Part shown: one piece after another, positions 32,199-39,802 of the stretch
Numbering within the stretch: position 1 is the first letter of the stretch
Layout: each line of letters starts with the position of its first letter
Assembly (NCBI RefSeq): GCF_001672895.1
Contig: NZ_LZKP01000128.1
Coordinates: forward strand, 1-40,784
Direction of reading: 5' to 3'
DNA length: 40,784 bases
From: Mycobacterium sp. E740
GTDB lineage: Bacteria > Actinomycetota > Actinomycetes > Mycobacteriales > Mycobacteriaceae
Notes under the pieces: generated by a model
What the model saw: only the letters and a program-made list of their open reading frames with translations
What the model was told of the DNA's origin: nothing
Databases searched by the model: none
Program-made: the position numbers and the translations under genes

Positions 32199-32954
32199 TC
32201 AGCCGGTGGCCGCGGAGGCGATGAGCCAGTCTTCGAAATGCCGCGTCCCAAGCCAGGCCCCTTCTGCGGGCACTAAGACGTCCTCGGCGATTGCGGTGCC
32301 CCAATACGTGGCCGTGGAATCCGAGACGACGGCGCGGGGGTCGCCATCCGCGGTAAGTGCGGTGCGCACGAGCTCGGGCATCCGATACCGCTGTGGGCCA
32401 GCGGCTTCCACGATTCCTCTGGTTGGTGGGCCGACGGCGACCGATGCCACGAACTCGGCGACATCGGCGGCTGCGATGGGCTGGATGAACGCGGGCGGCA
32501 GCCGCACTGACCCGTCGACGGTCGCGGAATCTGCGATGGTCGCGACGAACTCGAAGAACTGAGTGGCGTGCACGATCGAGTGAGGTATCGCACCCGTCGC
32601 GAGAAGTTGCTCCTGCATCAGCTTCGCCGCGAAGTAGCCGCTTCGTTCTGCTAGCTGGGCCGTGCCTACCACCGACAAGGCGACGTGGTGGCTGACTCCG
32701 GCGGCAGCTTCGGCAGCCAGCAGGTTGGTGGTGGATGCCTCGAAGAACGCTCGCGCGGAGTCGTCGAGGACGGGTGAGTTCGACACGTCGACAACGGTCG
32801 AGGCACCGTCGAGCACGTCCGCCAAACCCCGTCCGGACACCGTGTCGACACCGGTACTCGGGGCCGCAGCGATCGCTTGGTGACCGCGATCGATCAAGTG
32901 CCGCACCACGATCGAGCCCACCCGGCCGGTTCCACCTACGACAACGATCTTCAC
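32199..32954 (-). CDS. NmrA-like NAD(P)-binding protein
   Basis: This is a 251-residue atypical SDR of the NmrA class. The Rossmann loop GGTGRVGSIVVRHL is at residues 7-20. The short core lacks the SDR catalytic tetrad, so it may sense NADP(H) or reduce a small substrate such as a quinone. Other family marks are HHVALSVVGTAQL and GYFAAKLMQEQLL, the latter a variant of the Y-x-x-x-K region. AAAGGAG lies 8 nt before the GTG start. It is divergent from the MBL-fold gene, with a 14-bp palindrome in the spacer, and it lies 82 nt upstream of the LuxR regulator on the same strand. Stress-inducible NmrA reductases often pair with sigma or LuxR regulators, but function here is not known. Confidence 0.86.
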   Translation of the reverse strand: MKIVVVGGTGRVGSIVVRHLIDRGHQAIAAAPSTGVDTVSGRGLADVLDGASTVVDVSNSPVLDDSARAFFEASTTNLLAAEAAAGVSHHVALSVVGTAQLAERSGYFAAKLMQEQLLATGAIPHSIVHATQFFEFVATIADSATVDGSVRLPPAFIQPIAAADVAEFVASVAVGPPTRGIVEAAGPQRYRMPELVRTALTADGDPRAVVSDSTATYWGTAIAEDVLVPAEGAWLGTRHFEDWLIASAATG

Positions 32955-33016
32955 GTCGCGCTCCTTTCAAGCTGTTGATGTCCTTTACTCCAGGGAACGA
33001 CATGTGCCTCGGGGAT

Positions 33017-33030
33017 TCATCCATGGATGA
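33017..33030. promoter_or_regulatory. 14-bp perfect palindrome between the NmrA-like and MBL genes
   Basis: TCATCCATGGATGA is fully self-complementary and lies between two divergent genes. Its size and place suit a dimeric regulator, but no second copy was seen in the window. Confidence 0.4.
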
Positions 33031-33112
33031 CCCGGGTGACTGAGCGGCGTTCCGCCGGTTGGCGGCCCGATCCGAGGCCGTCGTCGGATTGATAGTTGAA
33101 CGGGAGAAGGTC

Positions 33113-34027
33113 ATGAGCGTCGTCGACGAATCACGCTCCGTGCAGGTAGTGCCCGACGAGTTGGTCCCGTCGCGTTACGCGGTTCGGGTAGGTGACATCG
33201 AGGTGCTGATCATCAGCGACGGGGTCCTACCCATCACCGCCAAGACGATGGCGACCAACGCCGACAAAACAGAGTTTGGGCAATGGCTCGACGAGAGGTT
33301 TCTGCCACACGAAGTACTCGACTGGCCGTTGAATGTCGTCGTGGTGCGAGCTGGTGACAGGACGATCCTCGTCGATGCCGGCCTCGGTGTGGAGTTCCCG
33401 GACTTCCCGCGCGCAGGGCAGACGGTCCACCGGCTCGAGGCCGCCGGCATCGATCCGTCGGCCGTCACCGACGTGGTGCTCACCCACATGCACATGGATC
33501 ACGTGGGCGGGTTGCTGACTCGTGGCTTGAAGGAGCGACTCCGCCCCGACCTCCGAATCCACGCAGCTTCCAGGGAGGCCGAGTTCTGGGAGGCGCCCGA
33601 TTTCTCGCAGACCGACATGCCCGCGCCCGTGCCGGATGCCTTGCGGTCGATCGCCGCACGCTTCCTGGCCGAATACCGAGGCCAGCTGCGCACGTTCGAG
33701 ACCGACTACGAGGTGGCACCGGGTGTGCTCGTCACCCGCACCGGTGGTCACACTCCAGGCCACAGCGTCGTGAAAGTGGCCTCGGGTGGTGAGCGACTGA
33801 CATTCGCGGGCGACGCGGTTTTCGCGCCAGGTTTCGACAACCCGAACTGGCAGAACGGCTTCGAACACGACCCAGCGGAAGCGGCTCGGGTGCGTGTCGA
33901 GCTGCTGCGCGAGCTGGCATCGACCGGTGAGTCTCTGGTGGCCACCCACTTGCCGTTCCCGTCGGTGTGTCGTGTGGCGCTGGCAGGTAACGCGTTCCGG
34001 TGCGTCCCTTCCGCGTGGGACTACTGA
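33113..34027 (+). CDS. Metallo-beta-lactamase-fold hydrolase (HxHxDH)
   Basis: This is a 304-residue MBL-fold enzyme with the di-zinc motif THMHMDHVGG (H125, H127, D129, H130). Later histidines occur in GGHTPGHSVV and in the C-terminal THLPFP. The fold is shared with AHL-lactonase-like and other hydrolases of lactones or esters. The ATG at 33113 has GGGAGAAGG immediately upstream, a better start than the 33059 reading. It has no signal peptide and so is cytoplasmic. It lies between the NmrA-like gene and the P450 operon, with a 222-nt spacer to the latter. The substrate is unknown. Confidence 0.9.
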   Translation: MSVVDESRSVQVVPDELVPSRYAVRVGDIEVLIISDGVLPITAKTMATNADKTEFGQWLDERFLPHEVLDWPLNVVVVRAGDRTILVDAGLGVEFPDFPRAGQTVHRLEAAGIDPSAVTDVVLTHMHMDHVGGLLTRGLKERLRPDLRIHAASREAEFWEAPDFSQTDMPAPVPDALRSIAARFLAEYRGQLRTFETDYEVAPGVLVTRTGGHTPGHSVVKVASGGERLTFAGDAVFAPGFDNPNWQNGFEHDPAEAARVRVELLRELASTGESLVATHLPFPSVCRVALAGNAFRCVPSAWDY

Positions 34028-34196
34028 TCGCGAGGACGCCGCCGTACGGGTTCGCGGGTGGGGCGGCGGTCCGTGAGGACGGACAGGGCGGTGGGGCGAA
34101 CATTTCTACCGCCACTGTCGATGTAGTTGAGGTACCGATGCACGTTGTGGGCACCCCACGCGGACGCCATCACCTTTTGCCTTCTTCGGTACCACC

Positions 34197-34228
34197 ACGT
34201 ACCGTACGTCGGTACCTCGGTGTACCGA
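34197..34228. promoter_or_regulatory. GTAC palindrome cluster upstream of the P450 operon
   Basis: ACGTAC-C-GTACGT (34197-34209) and TCGGTAC-N6-GTACCGA (34209-34228) are two overlapping perfect inverted repeats. More GGTACC copies occur at 34188 and around 34132. Together they look like tandem operators for a repressor and lie 22 nt before the P450 start. Confidence 0.6.
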
Positions 34229-34249
34229 GGGCTCCAGGAAGGTGGCTTC

Positions 34250-35608
34250 ATGGCCGAAGCGACGACGGACCCGGTGCGGCTTCCGCCCGGCCCCCGGCTC
34301 CCCAAGGCGGCAGTCGGACTGGCTTTCCTCACCGTGCGCCACCGTGCGCTCACCGCGATCGGCCGCAGGTACGGCGGTGCATTCACCGTCGAGTTGCCGG
34401 TCTTCGGTCCAGCTCTCGTGATCAGCGAACGAAGCCTCGTCAAGGATCTGTTCACCACGAACAGCGACCTGGTCGCCCGAGCCTCCAATCTGGGGCAGGT
34501 GCTGGGACCGGGGTCCACGTTCAGCCTCGACGGCGCCGAGCATCGGGAACGACGCAAGCTGCTCGTGCCGCCGTTTCACGGCAAGCGCATGGCCGGTTAC
34601 GAGGCGATCGTCGAAGAAGAGGTCCTGCGCGAGGTCGCCACCTGGCCAGAAGGCCGCGAGTTCGAAACGCTGCCCTCGATGATGCGCATCACGCTCAACG
34701 CGATCCTGCGCACCGTCTTCGGCGCGGAGGGCGCCGCGCTGGACGAACTTCGCGAACTACTGCCACCGATGGTCCCGCTCGCCTCCCGGATGGCCGTGCT
34801 GCCCAAGGTCCTTCGGCGTGACCTAGGGCCGTGGAGCCCGTGGGGCCGCGTGACGCGGGCGCGGCGGCGTTACGACGAGATCATCGCCGGCCTCATCTCC
34901 GACGCCCGTGCCGACCCAGAGTTCGAGCAGCGTACCGACGTCCTTGCTCTGCTGCTACACGCCCGATACGAGGACGGCTCGCCGATCTCCGACGGCCACA
35001 TCGCCGACGAACTGCTCACCCTCCTTGCCGCCGGTCACGAGACGACCGCGACCACGTTGGCCTGGGCGATCGAACGCCTGCGCAGGCACCCGCGCCTGCT
35101 GTCCCGGCTGACCGCCGAGGTCGACGCGGGCGGGACCGAGCTGACGCAGGCCACGGTCTGGGAGGTGCAGCGCACCCGGCCGGTGATCGAGGCGACCCTA
35201 CGTGTCACGCGAGACCGTATCCGGTTGGGCGAGTGGGTGGTTCCGCAACGCCATACGATCATCGTCAGCATCGGCATGTCGCACGCGTCGCCGCAGAACT
35301 TCACCGACCCGGGCACATTCAATCCCGACCGGTTCCTCGGCGCCAATCCGGACACCCACACGTGGATTCCCTACGGCGGCGGCATCCGCCGCTGTATCGG
35401 CGCGGCATTCGCGAACATGGAGATGAACGTGACGCTACGAACTCTGCTGCGCGAGTTCGAGTTCGGCACGACGTATGCCCGCGGCGAGCGCCGGCATTCC
35501 CGCGGCGTCGCGACAGCGCCCGCGCGCGGCGGACGCGCCATCGTGTTCCGTCGGCCCAAGGCCGCGCAGAAGGCGGCCACCAGCGAGTCGGAGAGGGTGT
35601 CGGCATGA
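34250..35608 (+). CDS. Cytochrome P450
   Basis: This is a 452-residue soluble P450. The I-helix oxygen-binding motif is AGHETT (261-266). The ExxR pair is E305 and R308 (EVQRTRP). The heme-cysteine loop PYGGGIRRCIG has Cys382 as the iron ligand. The catalytic set is complete, so it should be an active monooxygenase if given electrons by a ferredoxin and reductase; neither gene is in this cluster. The ATG at 34250 follows AGGAAGG at 6 nt. The end overlaps the alpha/beta hydrolase start (ATGA). The type resembles the mycobacterial CYP135/138 group, but I cannot assign a subfamily. The substrate is probably a lipid or sterol-like molecule, by inference. Confidence 0.95.
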   Translation: MAEATTDPVRLPPGPRLPKAAVGLAFLTVRHRALTAIGRRYGGAFTVELPVFGPALVISERSLVKDLFTTNSDLVARASNLGQVLGPGSTFSLDGAEHRERRKLLVPPFHGKRMAGYEAIVEEEVLREVATWPEGREFETLPSMMRITLNAILRTVFGAEGAALDELRELLPPMVPLASRMAVLPKVLRRDLGPWSPWGRVTRARRRYDEIIAGLISDARADPEFEQRTDVLALLLHARYEDGSPISDGHIADELLTLLAAGHETTATTLAWAIERLRRHPRLLSRLTAEVDAGGTELTQATVWEVQRTRPVIEATLRVTRDRIRLGEWVVPQRHTIIVSIGMSHASPQNFTDPGTFNPDRFLGANPDTHTWIPYGGGIRRCIGAAFANMEMNVTLRTLLREFEFGTTYARGERRHSRGVATAPARGGRAIVFRRPKAAQKAATSESERVSA

Positions 35609-36489
35609 CAGACCAGGAGACCATCGTCGACGTTGGGCGCGGCATCGAGTTGTGCTACCGGCAGACCGGTGACCCGTCCGGCGCCCCTGTGCTCCTCATC
35701 GCCGGGCTGGGGCAGCAGTTGCATTCGTGGCCAGACGATTTCGTCGCCGCCCTGGTCGCGCGCGGCTTCCTGGTGACGCGCTTCGACAACCGCGACGCCG
35801 GCCGGTCGACGCACATCAGACAGCGGCCGCCCAACCCCGTCGCGATGTTTCGCGGCCGCAACTCCTACCACCTGGGCGACATGGCACGCGACACCGTCGG
35901 GCTGATGGACGCGCTCGGCCACGACGACGCCCACCTTGTCGGCATCTCGATGGGCGGCATGATCGCCCAGACCGTCGCCGCACACCACCCGGGCCGCGTT
36001 CGCACTCTGACGTCGATCATGTCGACGACCGGCGCGCGCCGACTCGGCAGGCCCGCGGTGTCGACCTGGCGTCGCATGCTGACCGCACGACCGCCCCGCA
36101 CCCGCGCCGAGGCGATGGACAACGCGGTGAACATGTTCCGCCACATCGGTTCGCACGGTTATCCCTTCGACGAGCGGGCGGTCCGTGAGGCGGCGGCCAT
36201 CGCGTGGGACCGCGATCCGACCAACGGCGGTATCGTGCGCCAGCTGGCCGGCATCTTCGCCTCCGGCGACCGGTCCGCCGAACTCGCCCACATCGACGTG
36301 CCGACCCTGGTCATCCACGGAGACCGGGACCGCATGGTCAACCCGACCGGCGGGGCGGCCACCGCCAAGGCGATACCCGGCGCACGCCTGGAAACCATCA
36401 CCGGCCTCGGTCACGACCTACCCACCGGCGCATGGGACCGCGTCATAGACCTCGTCACCGACCACGCAACACTGAAGGAGCGAGCATGA
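35605..36489 (+). CDS. Alpha/beta-fold hydrolase
   Basis: This is a 294-residue serine hydrolase. The nucleophile elbow is GISMGGM, the acid is in VIHGDRDRMVNP, and the catalytic histidine is in GLGHDLP. The oxyanion region LLIAGLGQQLHSWPDDF fits esterase/epoxide-hydrolase-like families. The ATG start overlaps the P450 stop, and its stop overlaps the next SDR start (ATGA each time), so all three are translated from one mRNA. It may hydrolyse an ester or lactone formed by the P450 or an early substrate of the pathway. Exact function unknown. Confidence 0.93.
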   Translation: MTDQETIVDVGRGIELCYRQTGDPSGAPVLLIAGLGQQLHSWPDDFVAALVARGFLVTRFDNRDAGRSTHIRQRPPNPVAMFRGRNSYHLGDMARDTVGLMDALGHDDAHLVGISMGGMIAQTVAAHHPGRVRTLTSIMSTTGARRLGRPAVSTWRRMLTARPPRTRAEAMDNAVNMFRHIGSHGYPFDERAVREAAAIAWDRDPTNGGIVRQLAGIFASGDRSAELAHIDVPTLVIHGDRDRMVNPTGGAATAKAIPGARLETITGLGHDLPTGAWDRVIDLVTDHATLKERA

Positions 36490-37331
36490 GCAAGCAGCGC
36501 AGGACGATCAGCGGCCGCACCGCAGTCATCACCGGAGCGGCATCCGGCATCGGACGCGCTCTGGCCCAACGGCTTTCCGCGCACAGCTGCCCGGTCGCCA
36601 TCGCCGACGTCGACGAGCAGGGCCTCAAGGAGACCGAGGCCTCGCTGCACGGCCCGACATTGCTGCGGGTGCTCGACGTGCGCGACGCCGAGGCGCAACT
36701 CGACTTTGCCGGCGAGGTCCGCGAGTGGGCGCCGCAGCCGATCGGCGCGGTGTTCAACAACGCGGGCGTCGCAGTCGCCTCGCGCGTGCTCGACGCGGTC
36801 GTCGAGGACGATGCCTGGTTGTGGGACATCAACTTCGGTGGTGTCGTCAACGGCACGAGGGCGTTCCTGCCTATTCTCGTCGAGCAGGACGAGGGCGTCA
36901 TCGTCAACACCTCCAGCGTCTTCGGCCTTGTCGGCATGCCTACCCAGAGCGCTTACTGCGCAGCCAAATTCGCAGTCCGCGGCTTCACCGACTCGTTGCG
37001 CCAGGAATTGCGCGGAACCGGCGTGTCGGCGGTCAACGTGCACCCCGGCGGCATCAACACCAACATCGTCCGCAACGCCCGCTACCGCAAGGATCCCGAC
37101 GGTCGCGGCCGCACCCAGGAACAGATGGCCCAGGAGTTCGCGGCGATTACGATGACCCAGCCCGACAAGGCCGCGGCGATCATCCACCGCGGCGTGGAAG
37201 CCGGAAAGGTCCGCATCCTCGTGGGCCCGGACGCCTACCTCTTCGATACCCTCGGGCGGATCGCGCCGACGCGCTACTACGACGTCCTCGGAGGGCTGCA
37301 GTCGTTCCTGCGCAAGCGCGCGAGCCGCTAG
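36486..37331 (+). CDS. Classical SDR oxidoreductase
   Basis: This is a 281-residue NAD(P)-dependent short-chain dehydrogenase. The nucleotide-binding loop TGAASGIG is at residues 16-23. The NNAG motif is in [10 protein letters not shown]. The catalytic Ser is in NTSSVFG and the YxxxK is YCAAK. AAGGAG lies 6 nt before the ATG. The C-terminal 60 residues are longer than in minimal SDRs and end in KRASR. It is the last gene of the P450-hydrolase-SDR operon. The TAG stop overlaps the TAG stop of the convergent MBL gene in the 4-base sequence CTAG. Oxidation of the alcohol produced by the P450 is a reasonable inference. Confidence 0.94.
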   Translation: MSKQRRTISGRTAVITGAASGIGRALAQRLSAHSCPVAIADVDEQGLKETEASLHGPTLLRVLDVRDAEAQLDFAGEVREWAPQPIGAVFNNAGVAVASRVLDAVVEDDAWLWDINFGGVVNGTRAFLPILVEQDEGVIVNTSSVFGLVGMPTQSAYCAAKFAVRGFTDSLRQELRGTGVSAVNVHPGGINTNIVRNARYRKDPDGRGRTQEQMAQEFAAITMTQPDKAAAIIHRGVEAGKVRILVGPDAYLFDTLGRIAPTRYYDVLGGLQSFLRKRASR

Positions 37332-38116
37332 GCGGTTCGGATGGCGCGGTCGAGCAGGCCCGCGTCGTGCGCGCAGAACAGGAACAGGTCGGGCTCGCCG
37401 CGCCGGTACAGCTCTGTGAGGCGCGCATGGTTTTCCGTGACCTTCTTGCGGTCGAACGCCGCGAACTTCTCGAAAACGCGAAGCAGCCTGGGAACTCGGC
37501 CTTCGCCGTCGATGGTGCCCGGATGATAGTAGGCGTCCCCGCAATGCAGTAGCCAGCGGTTGCCGGCGTCGACGGCGACACAGGCATGGCCGCGGGTGTG
37601 GCCGGGCAGGGACACCAATACGATTCCGGTTGATATCTCGGTCAATTCCTTGGCGGCGGCGAAACCGCGCCACCGTTCGCCGTCGGGACTGTGTTCGACG
37701 ATCTTCGGCCCGTGTGCCCACTGCGCGGGCCGGAACCGGAACTTTTCCTCGCGGCTCGGCGCTCGCATCGCTCCGAGCGCTTCGGCTGCGGTGCAATGGA
37801 TCTTCGCCTCGGGAAAGTCCGAAATCCCGCCGATGTGGTCGACGTCGAAATGCGTGACGACGATGTGCCGGACGTCCTCGCGGCGAAAACCCAACCGCTG
37901 CACCTGCTTCACGGCGGACTGGTCGGGGTCGAGGACAGGGCGGGTGATCCAGCGGGTCGGGCCGATGCGCGCTGCCGGAGCGGCGCAGTCGTCGAGCCCG
38001 TACCCGCTGTCGACGAGCACCAGGCCGTTGTCCGTCTCGACGAGCAGCACATGGCAGACCAGTGGCGGGACGACTTTCGGATGCATGGACCCGCAGTTGA
38101 GATGGTGGACCTTCAT
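37328..38116 (-). CDS. Metallo-beta-lactamase-fold hydrolase (HxDxDH variant)
   Basis: This is a 262-residue MBL-fold protein with motif [11 protein letters not shown]89, D91, D93, H94. The second histidine of the usual HxHxDH is an aspartate, a variant known in some MBL groups. Further metal histidines occur in [10 protein letters not shown] and CAHDAG. It is cytoplasmic, with no signal. The ATG overlaps the SnoaL-like gene's stop (ATGA). It is the last gene of a minus-strand operon starting at the DUF2834 gene. Lactone or thioester hydrolysis is possible; the substrate is unknown. A second MBL gene in the same region (33113) is only distantly similar. Confidence 0.9.
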   Translation of the reverse strand: MKVHHLNCGSMHPKVVPPLVCHVLLVETDNGLVLVDSGYGLDDCAAPAARIGPTRWITRPVLDPDQSAVKQVQRLGFRREDVRHIVVTHFDVDHIGGISDFPEAKIHCTAAEALGAMRAPSREEKFRFRPAQWAHGPKIVEHSPDGERWRGFAAAKELTEISTGIVLVSLPGHTRGHACVAVDAGNRWLLHCGDAYYHPGTIDGEGRVPRLLRVFEKFAAFDRKKVTENHARLTELYRRGEPDLFLFCAHDAGLLDRAIRTA

Positions 38117-38571
38117 GCGGTGTCACCGGCGAGCAGCTCCGCGCGGCCGATCTGGCTGACCAGACTGGCCGAGTCGAAGTAGATCCGCTCGTTGACGATC
38201 CGGTCGTCTTCGAAGAAGAAGATCGCGGCGACCGGAACCCGAAACGCCCTACCGGTCGGCGGTAATCCGTAGAACTCGCCGAGATTCGTTCCCAGCAGAT
38301 CGAATTCGACGATCACCGCATCGTCGGACACGTGGAAGCGGACGTTGTCGTGGCGTTGATCCGGAAACGCGGTGCGCGTGGTCCGGTAGTAGGCCATCAC
38401 CTCGTCGTCACCGTCGAACACCTGGCCGGTGGCCATGATCTCGTAGTGCGGACGGCCCCCCGACTCGTTCTTGAACGTGGCCAGGGTGGCGTCGAACTCC
38501 TTGGTGACCTCGGTGTCCATGTGCACCCGGATCACGTCGAGCCGGCGTTGCCGCAGCGCGTCGCTGATCAT
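38113..38571 (-). CDS. SnoaL-like (NTF2-fold) protein
   Basis: This is a 152-residue NTF2-like protein. The stretch [20 protein letters not shown] followed by [20 protein letters not shown] is typical of SnoaL-like cyclases, hydratases and ester hydrolases. The conserved [20 protein letters not shown] and ERIYFD are also present in parts. No signal peptide is seen. It sits between the DUF2834 membrane protein gene (27 nt upstream) and the MBL gene (4-nt overlap). Such proteins often act on polyketide or steroid-like intermediates; the reaction here is not known. Confidence 0.88.
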   Translation of the reverse strand: MISDALRQRRLDVIRVHMDTEVTKEFDATLATFKNESGGRPHYEIMATGQVFDGDDEVMAYYRTTRTAFPDQRHDNVRFHVSDDAVIVEFDLLGTNLGEFYGLPPTGRAFRVPVAAIFFFEDDRIVNERIYFDSASLVSQIGRAELLAGDTA

Positions 38572-38598
38572 GCACGCACTGTACGGCCGCGCGGGCCG

Positions 38599-39078
38599 TC
38601 AGGCCGCAGATTGGACCGGCGCCTCCACGTGCTGGTGCCGACGCTGCCGCTCGAGCGTTGCGAAGTAGAAGGCAAAAGCGAACACGCAACTGGTGAACAG
38701 GCTGGAAACGAAGAACAGCCACGGTCGACGGATTCCGCGTCGGCGCCCATCGACGATCGTGAACAGTGGCAGCAGGATCACGTTGATGATCGTGTAGTCG
38801 AGCACCTGCGAACTCGATGCCGGATTGGCGTATCCCAGCGCGATGAACTCTGACCAGTTGGGCTGACCGATCGTCGGGTTGGGCGCGAATTCGTACACAT
38901 AGCGAATGTTGAAGTACCAGCACAGCGGAAGCGATGCGATACCGATAGCCCAGTAGGCGGTTTCCAGGGCCGAAAGCTTCGGACCCGTCGGGACTCGCGT
39001 GAATATCGCCGGATTCGATCTGATGACGAATGCGATGACCACGATGCCGAGGACCGCGTGGACGATGAGGGACACCAT
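38599..39078 (-). CDS. DUF2834 membrane protein
   Basis: This is a 159-residue integral membrane protein with about four membrane spans. The N-terminal MVSLIVHAVLGIVVIAFVIR forms span 1, and FNIRYVYEFAPNP is a family-like loop. The ATG at 39078 is 6 nt after a -10-like CAGACT, with TTGACA at 17-nt spacing, so it is probably leaderless. That promoter lies inside the TetR operator. It heads the operon with the SnoaL-like and MBL genes. Function unknown. Confidence 0.85.
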   Translation of the reverse strand: MVSLIVHAVLGIVVIAFVIRSNPAIFTRVPTGPKLSALETAYWAIGIASLPLCWYFNIRYVYEFAPNPTIGQPNWSEFIALGYANPASSSQVLDYTIINVILLPLFTIVDGRRRGIRRPWLFFVSSLFTSCVFAFAFYFATLERQRRHQHVEAPVQSAA

Positions 39079-39084
39079 AGCGGG

Positions 39085-39126
39085 AGTCTGGCCACTGACC
39101 GAAGTTTTGTCAATGTTGACATAACA
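39085..39126. promoter_or_regulatory. TetR operator 1 and promoter of the divergent operon
   Basis: A 24-bp inverted repeat AGTTTTGTCA-ATGT-TGACATAACA (39103-39126) lies between the DUF2834 and TetR starts. The minus-strand promoter TTGACA (39113-39108), 17 nt, CAGACT (39090-39085) overlaps it, so a bound repressor would block RNA polymerase. Confidence 0.7.
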
Positions 39127-39143
39127 TCGCGCTTCCGGTCGGG

Positions 39144-39149
39144 TACCTT
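39144..39149 (+). promoter_or_regulatory. Candidate -10 of the TetR gene (leaderless)
   Basis: TACCTT ends 7 nt before the ATG at 39157 with no ribosome binding site between. Confidence 0.4.
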
Positions 39150-39156
39150 CGTGCAC

Positions 39157-39750
39157 ATGCCACGGCCAGCGCAAACCGCACGCAGCGAGCGCACCCGCGA
39201 GGCGCTGCGGCGAGCCGCGGTCGTCCGGTTCCTGGCCCAGGGGGTCGAGGACACCTCTGCCGAACAGATCGCCGCGGACGCCGGCGTCACGCTTCGGACC
39301 TTCTACCGGCATTTCGCGTCCAAGCACGATCTGCTCTTCGCTGACTACGCCGGCTTGGAGTGGTTCCGGGAGGCGCTGGCGGCCCGAAACCCCGAAGAGT
39401 CGATCATCGAGTCGGTGCATTCGGCGATCATGGCTCGCCCGTATGACGATTGGGCCGTCGCGCAGACCGCTGCACTGCGCGCCCAGGAACTTGAGCCCGG
39501 CCGGGTCGTGCGGCATATCCGCCAGGTCGAAGCCGACTTCGCCGAGGCCATCGGTGAGCACCTGACGGCGAACCTGGCGCCGGGCGCCGGAAGTCAGCAG
39601 CGGATGCGGATCGCCGTGACCGCACGTTGCATCGCGGCCGCGGTGTTCGGCGCGATGGAGATGTGGATGCTCGGCGAGCAGCGGTCGCTGCCGGAGCTGT
39701 CCCGGCTCACACGCGAGGCGCTCGACATCCTCGCCGCCGGTATCGATTGA
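39157..39750 (+). CDS. TetR-family transcriptional regulator
   Basis: This is a 197-residue TetR regulator. The N-terminal HTH reads EDTSAEQIAADAGVTLRTFY followed by RHFASKHDLLFADY, a standard TetR DNA-binding domain. The C-terminal domain ends LTREALDILAAGID. The ATG at 39157 is preferred; the upstream reading from 39058 lies over the operator. Identical-type palindromes flank the gene: one in its own upstream region and one before the FAD oxidoreductase. It therefore probably represses itself, the divergent DUF2834-SnoaL-MBL operon and the downstream FAD gene. The inducing ligand is unknown. Confidence 0.93.
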   Translation: MPRPAQTARSERTREALRRAAVVRFLAQGVEDTSAEQIAADAGVTLRTFYRHFASKHDLLFADYAGLEWFREALAARNPEESIIESVHSAIMARPYDDWAVAQTAALRAQELEPGRVVRHIRQVEADFAEAIGEHLTANLAPGAGSQQRMRIAVTARCIAAAVFGAMEMWMLGEQRSLPELSRLTREALDILAAGID

Positions 39751-39753
39751 CCA

Positions 39754-39777
39754 AGTTTCGTCATCATTGACAAAACT
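39754..39777. promoter_or_regulatory. TetR operator 2, upstream of the FAD oxidoreductase
   Basis: AGTTTCGTCA-TCAT-TGACAAAACT is a near-perfect palindrome (9 of 10 arm positions) with the same arms and 4-nt centre spacing as operator 1. It contains the TTGACA (39767-39772) that serves as -35 of the next gene. Confidence 0.7.
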
Positions 39778-39796
39778 ACGCACCCCGTGCCAGCCT
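39767..39796 (+). promoter_or_regulatory. Promoter of the FAD oxidoreductase (leaderless)
   Basis: TTGACA (39767-39772), 18 nt, CAGCCT (39791-39796), then 6 nt to the ATG at 39803. The -10 resembles the CAGACT of the divergent operon, and both are overlapped by the TetR operator. Confidence 0.5.
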
Positions 39797-39802
39797 CAGC
39801 CG

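Noticed and set aside
32994..33019. GGAAC as an ECF -35 before the MBL gene
   Set aside because: No matching -10 (GTT/GTC class) lies 16-18 nt downstream.
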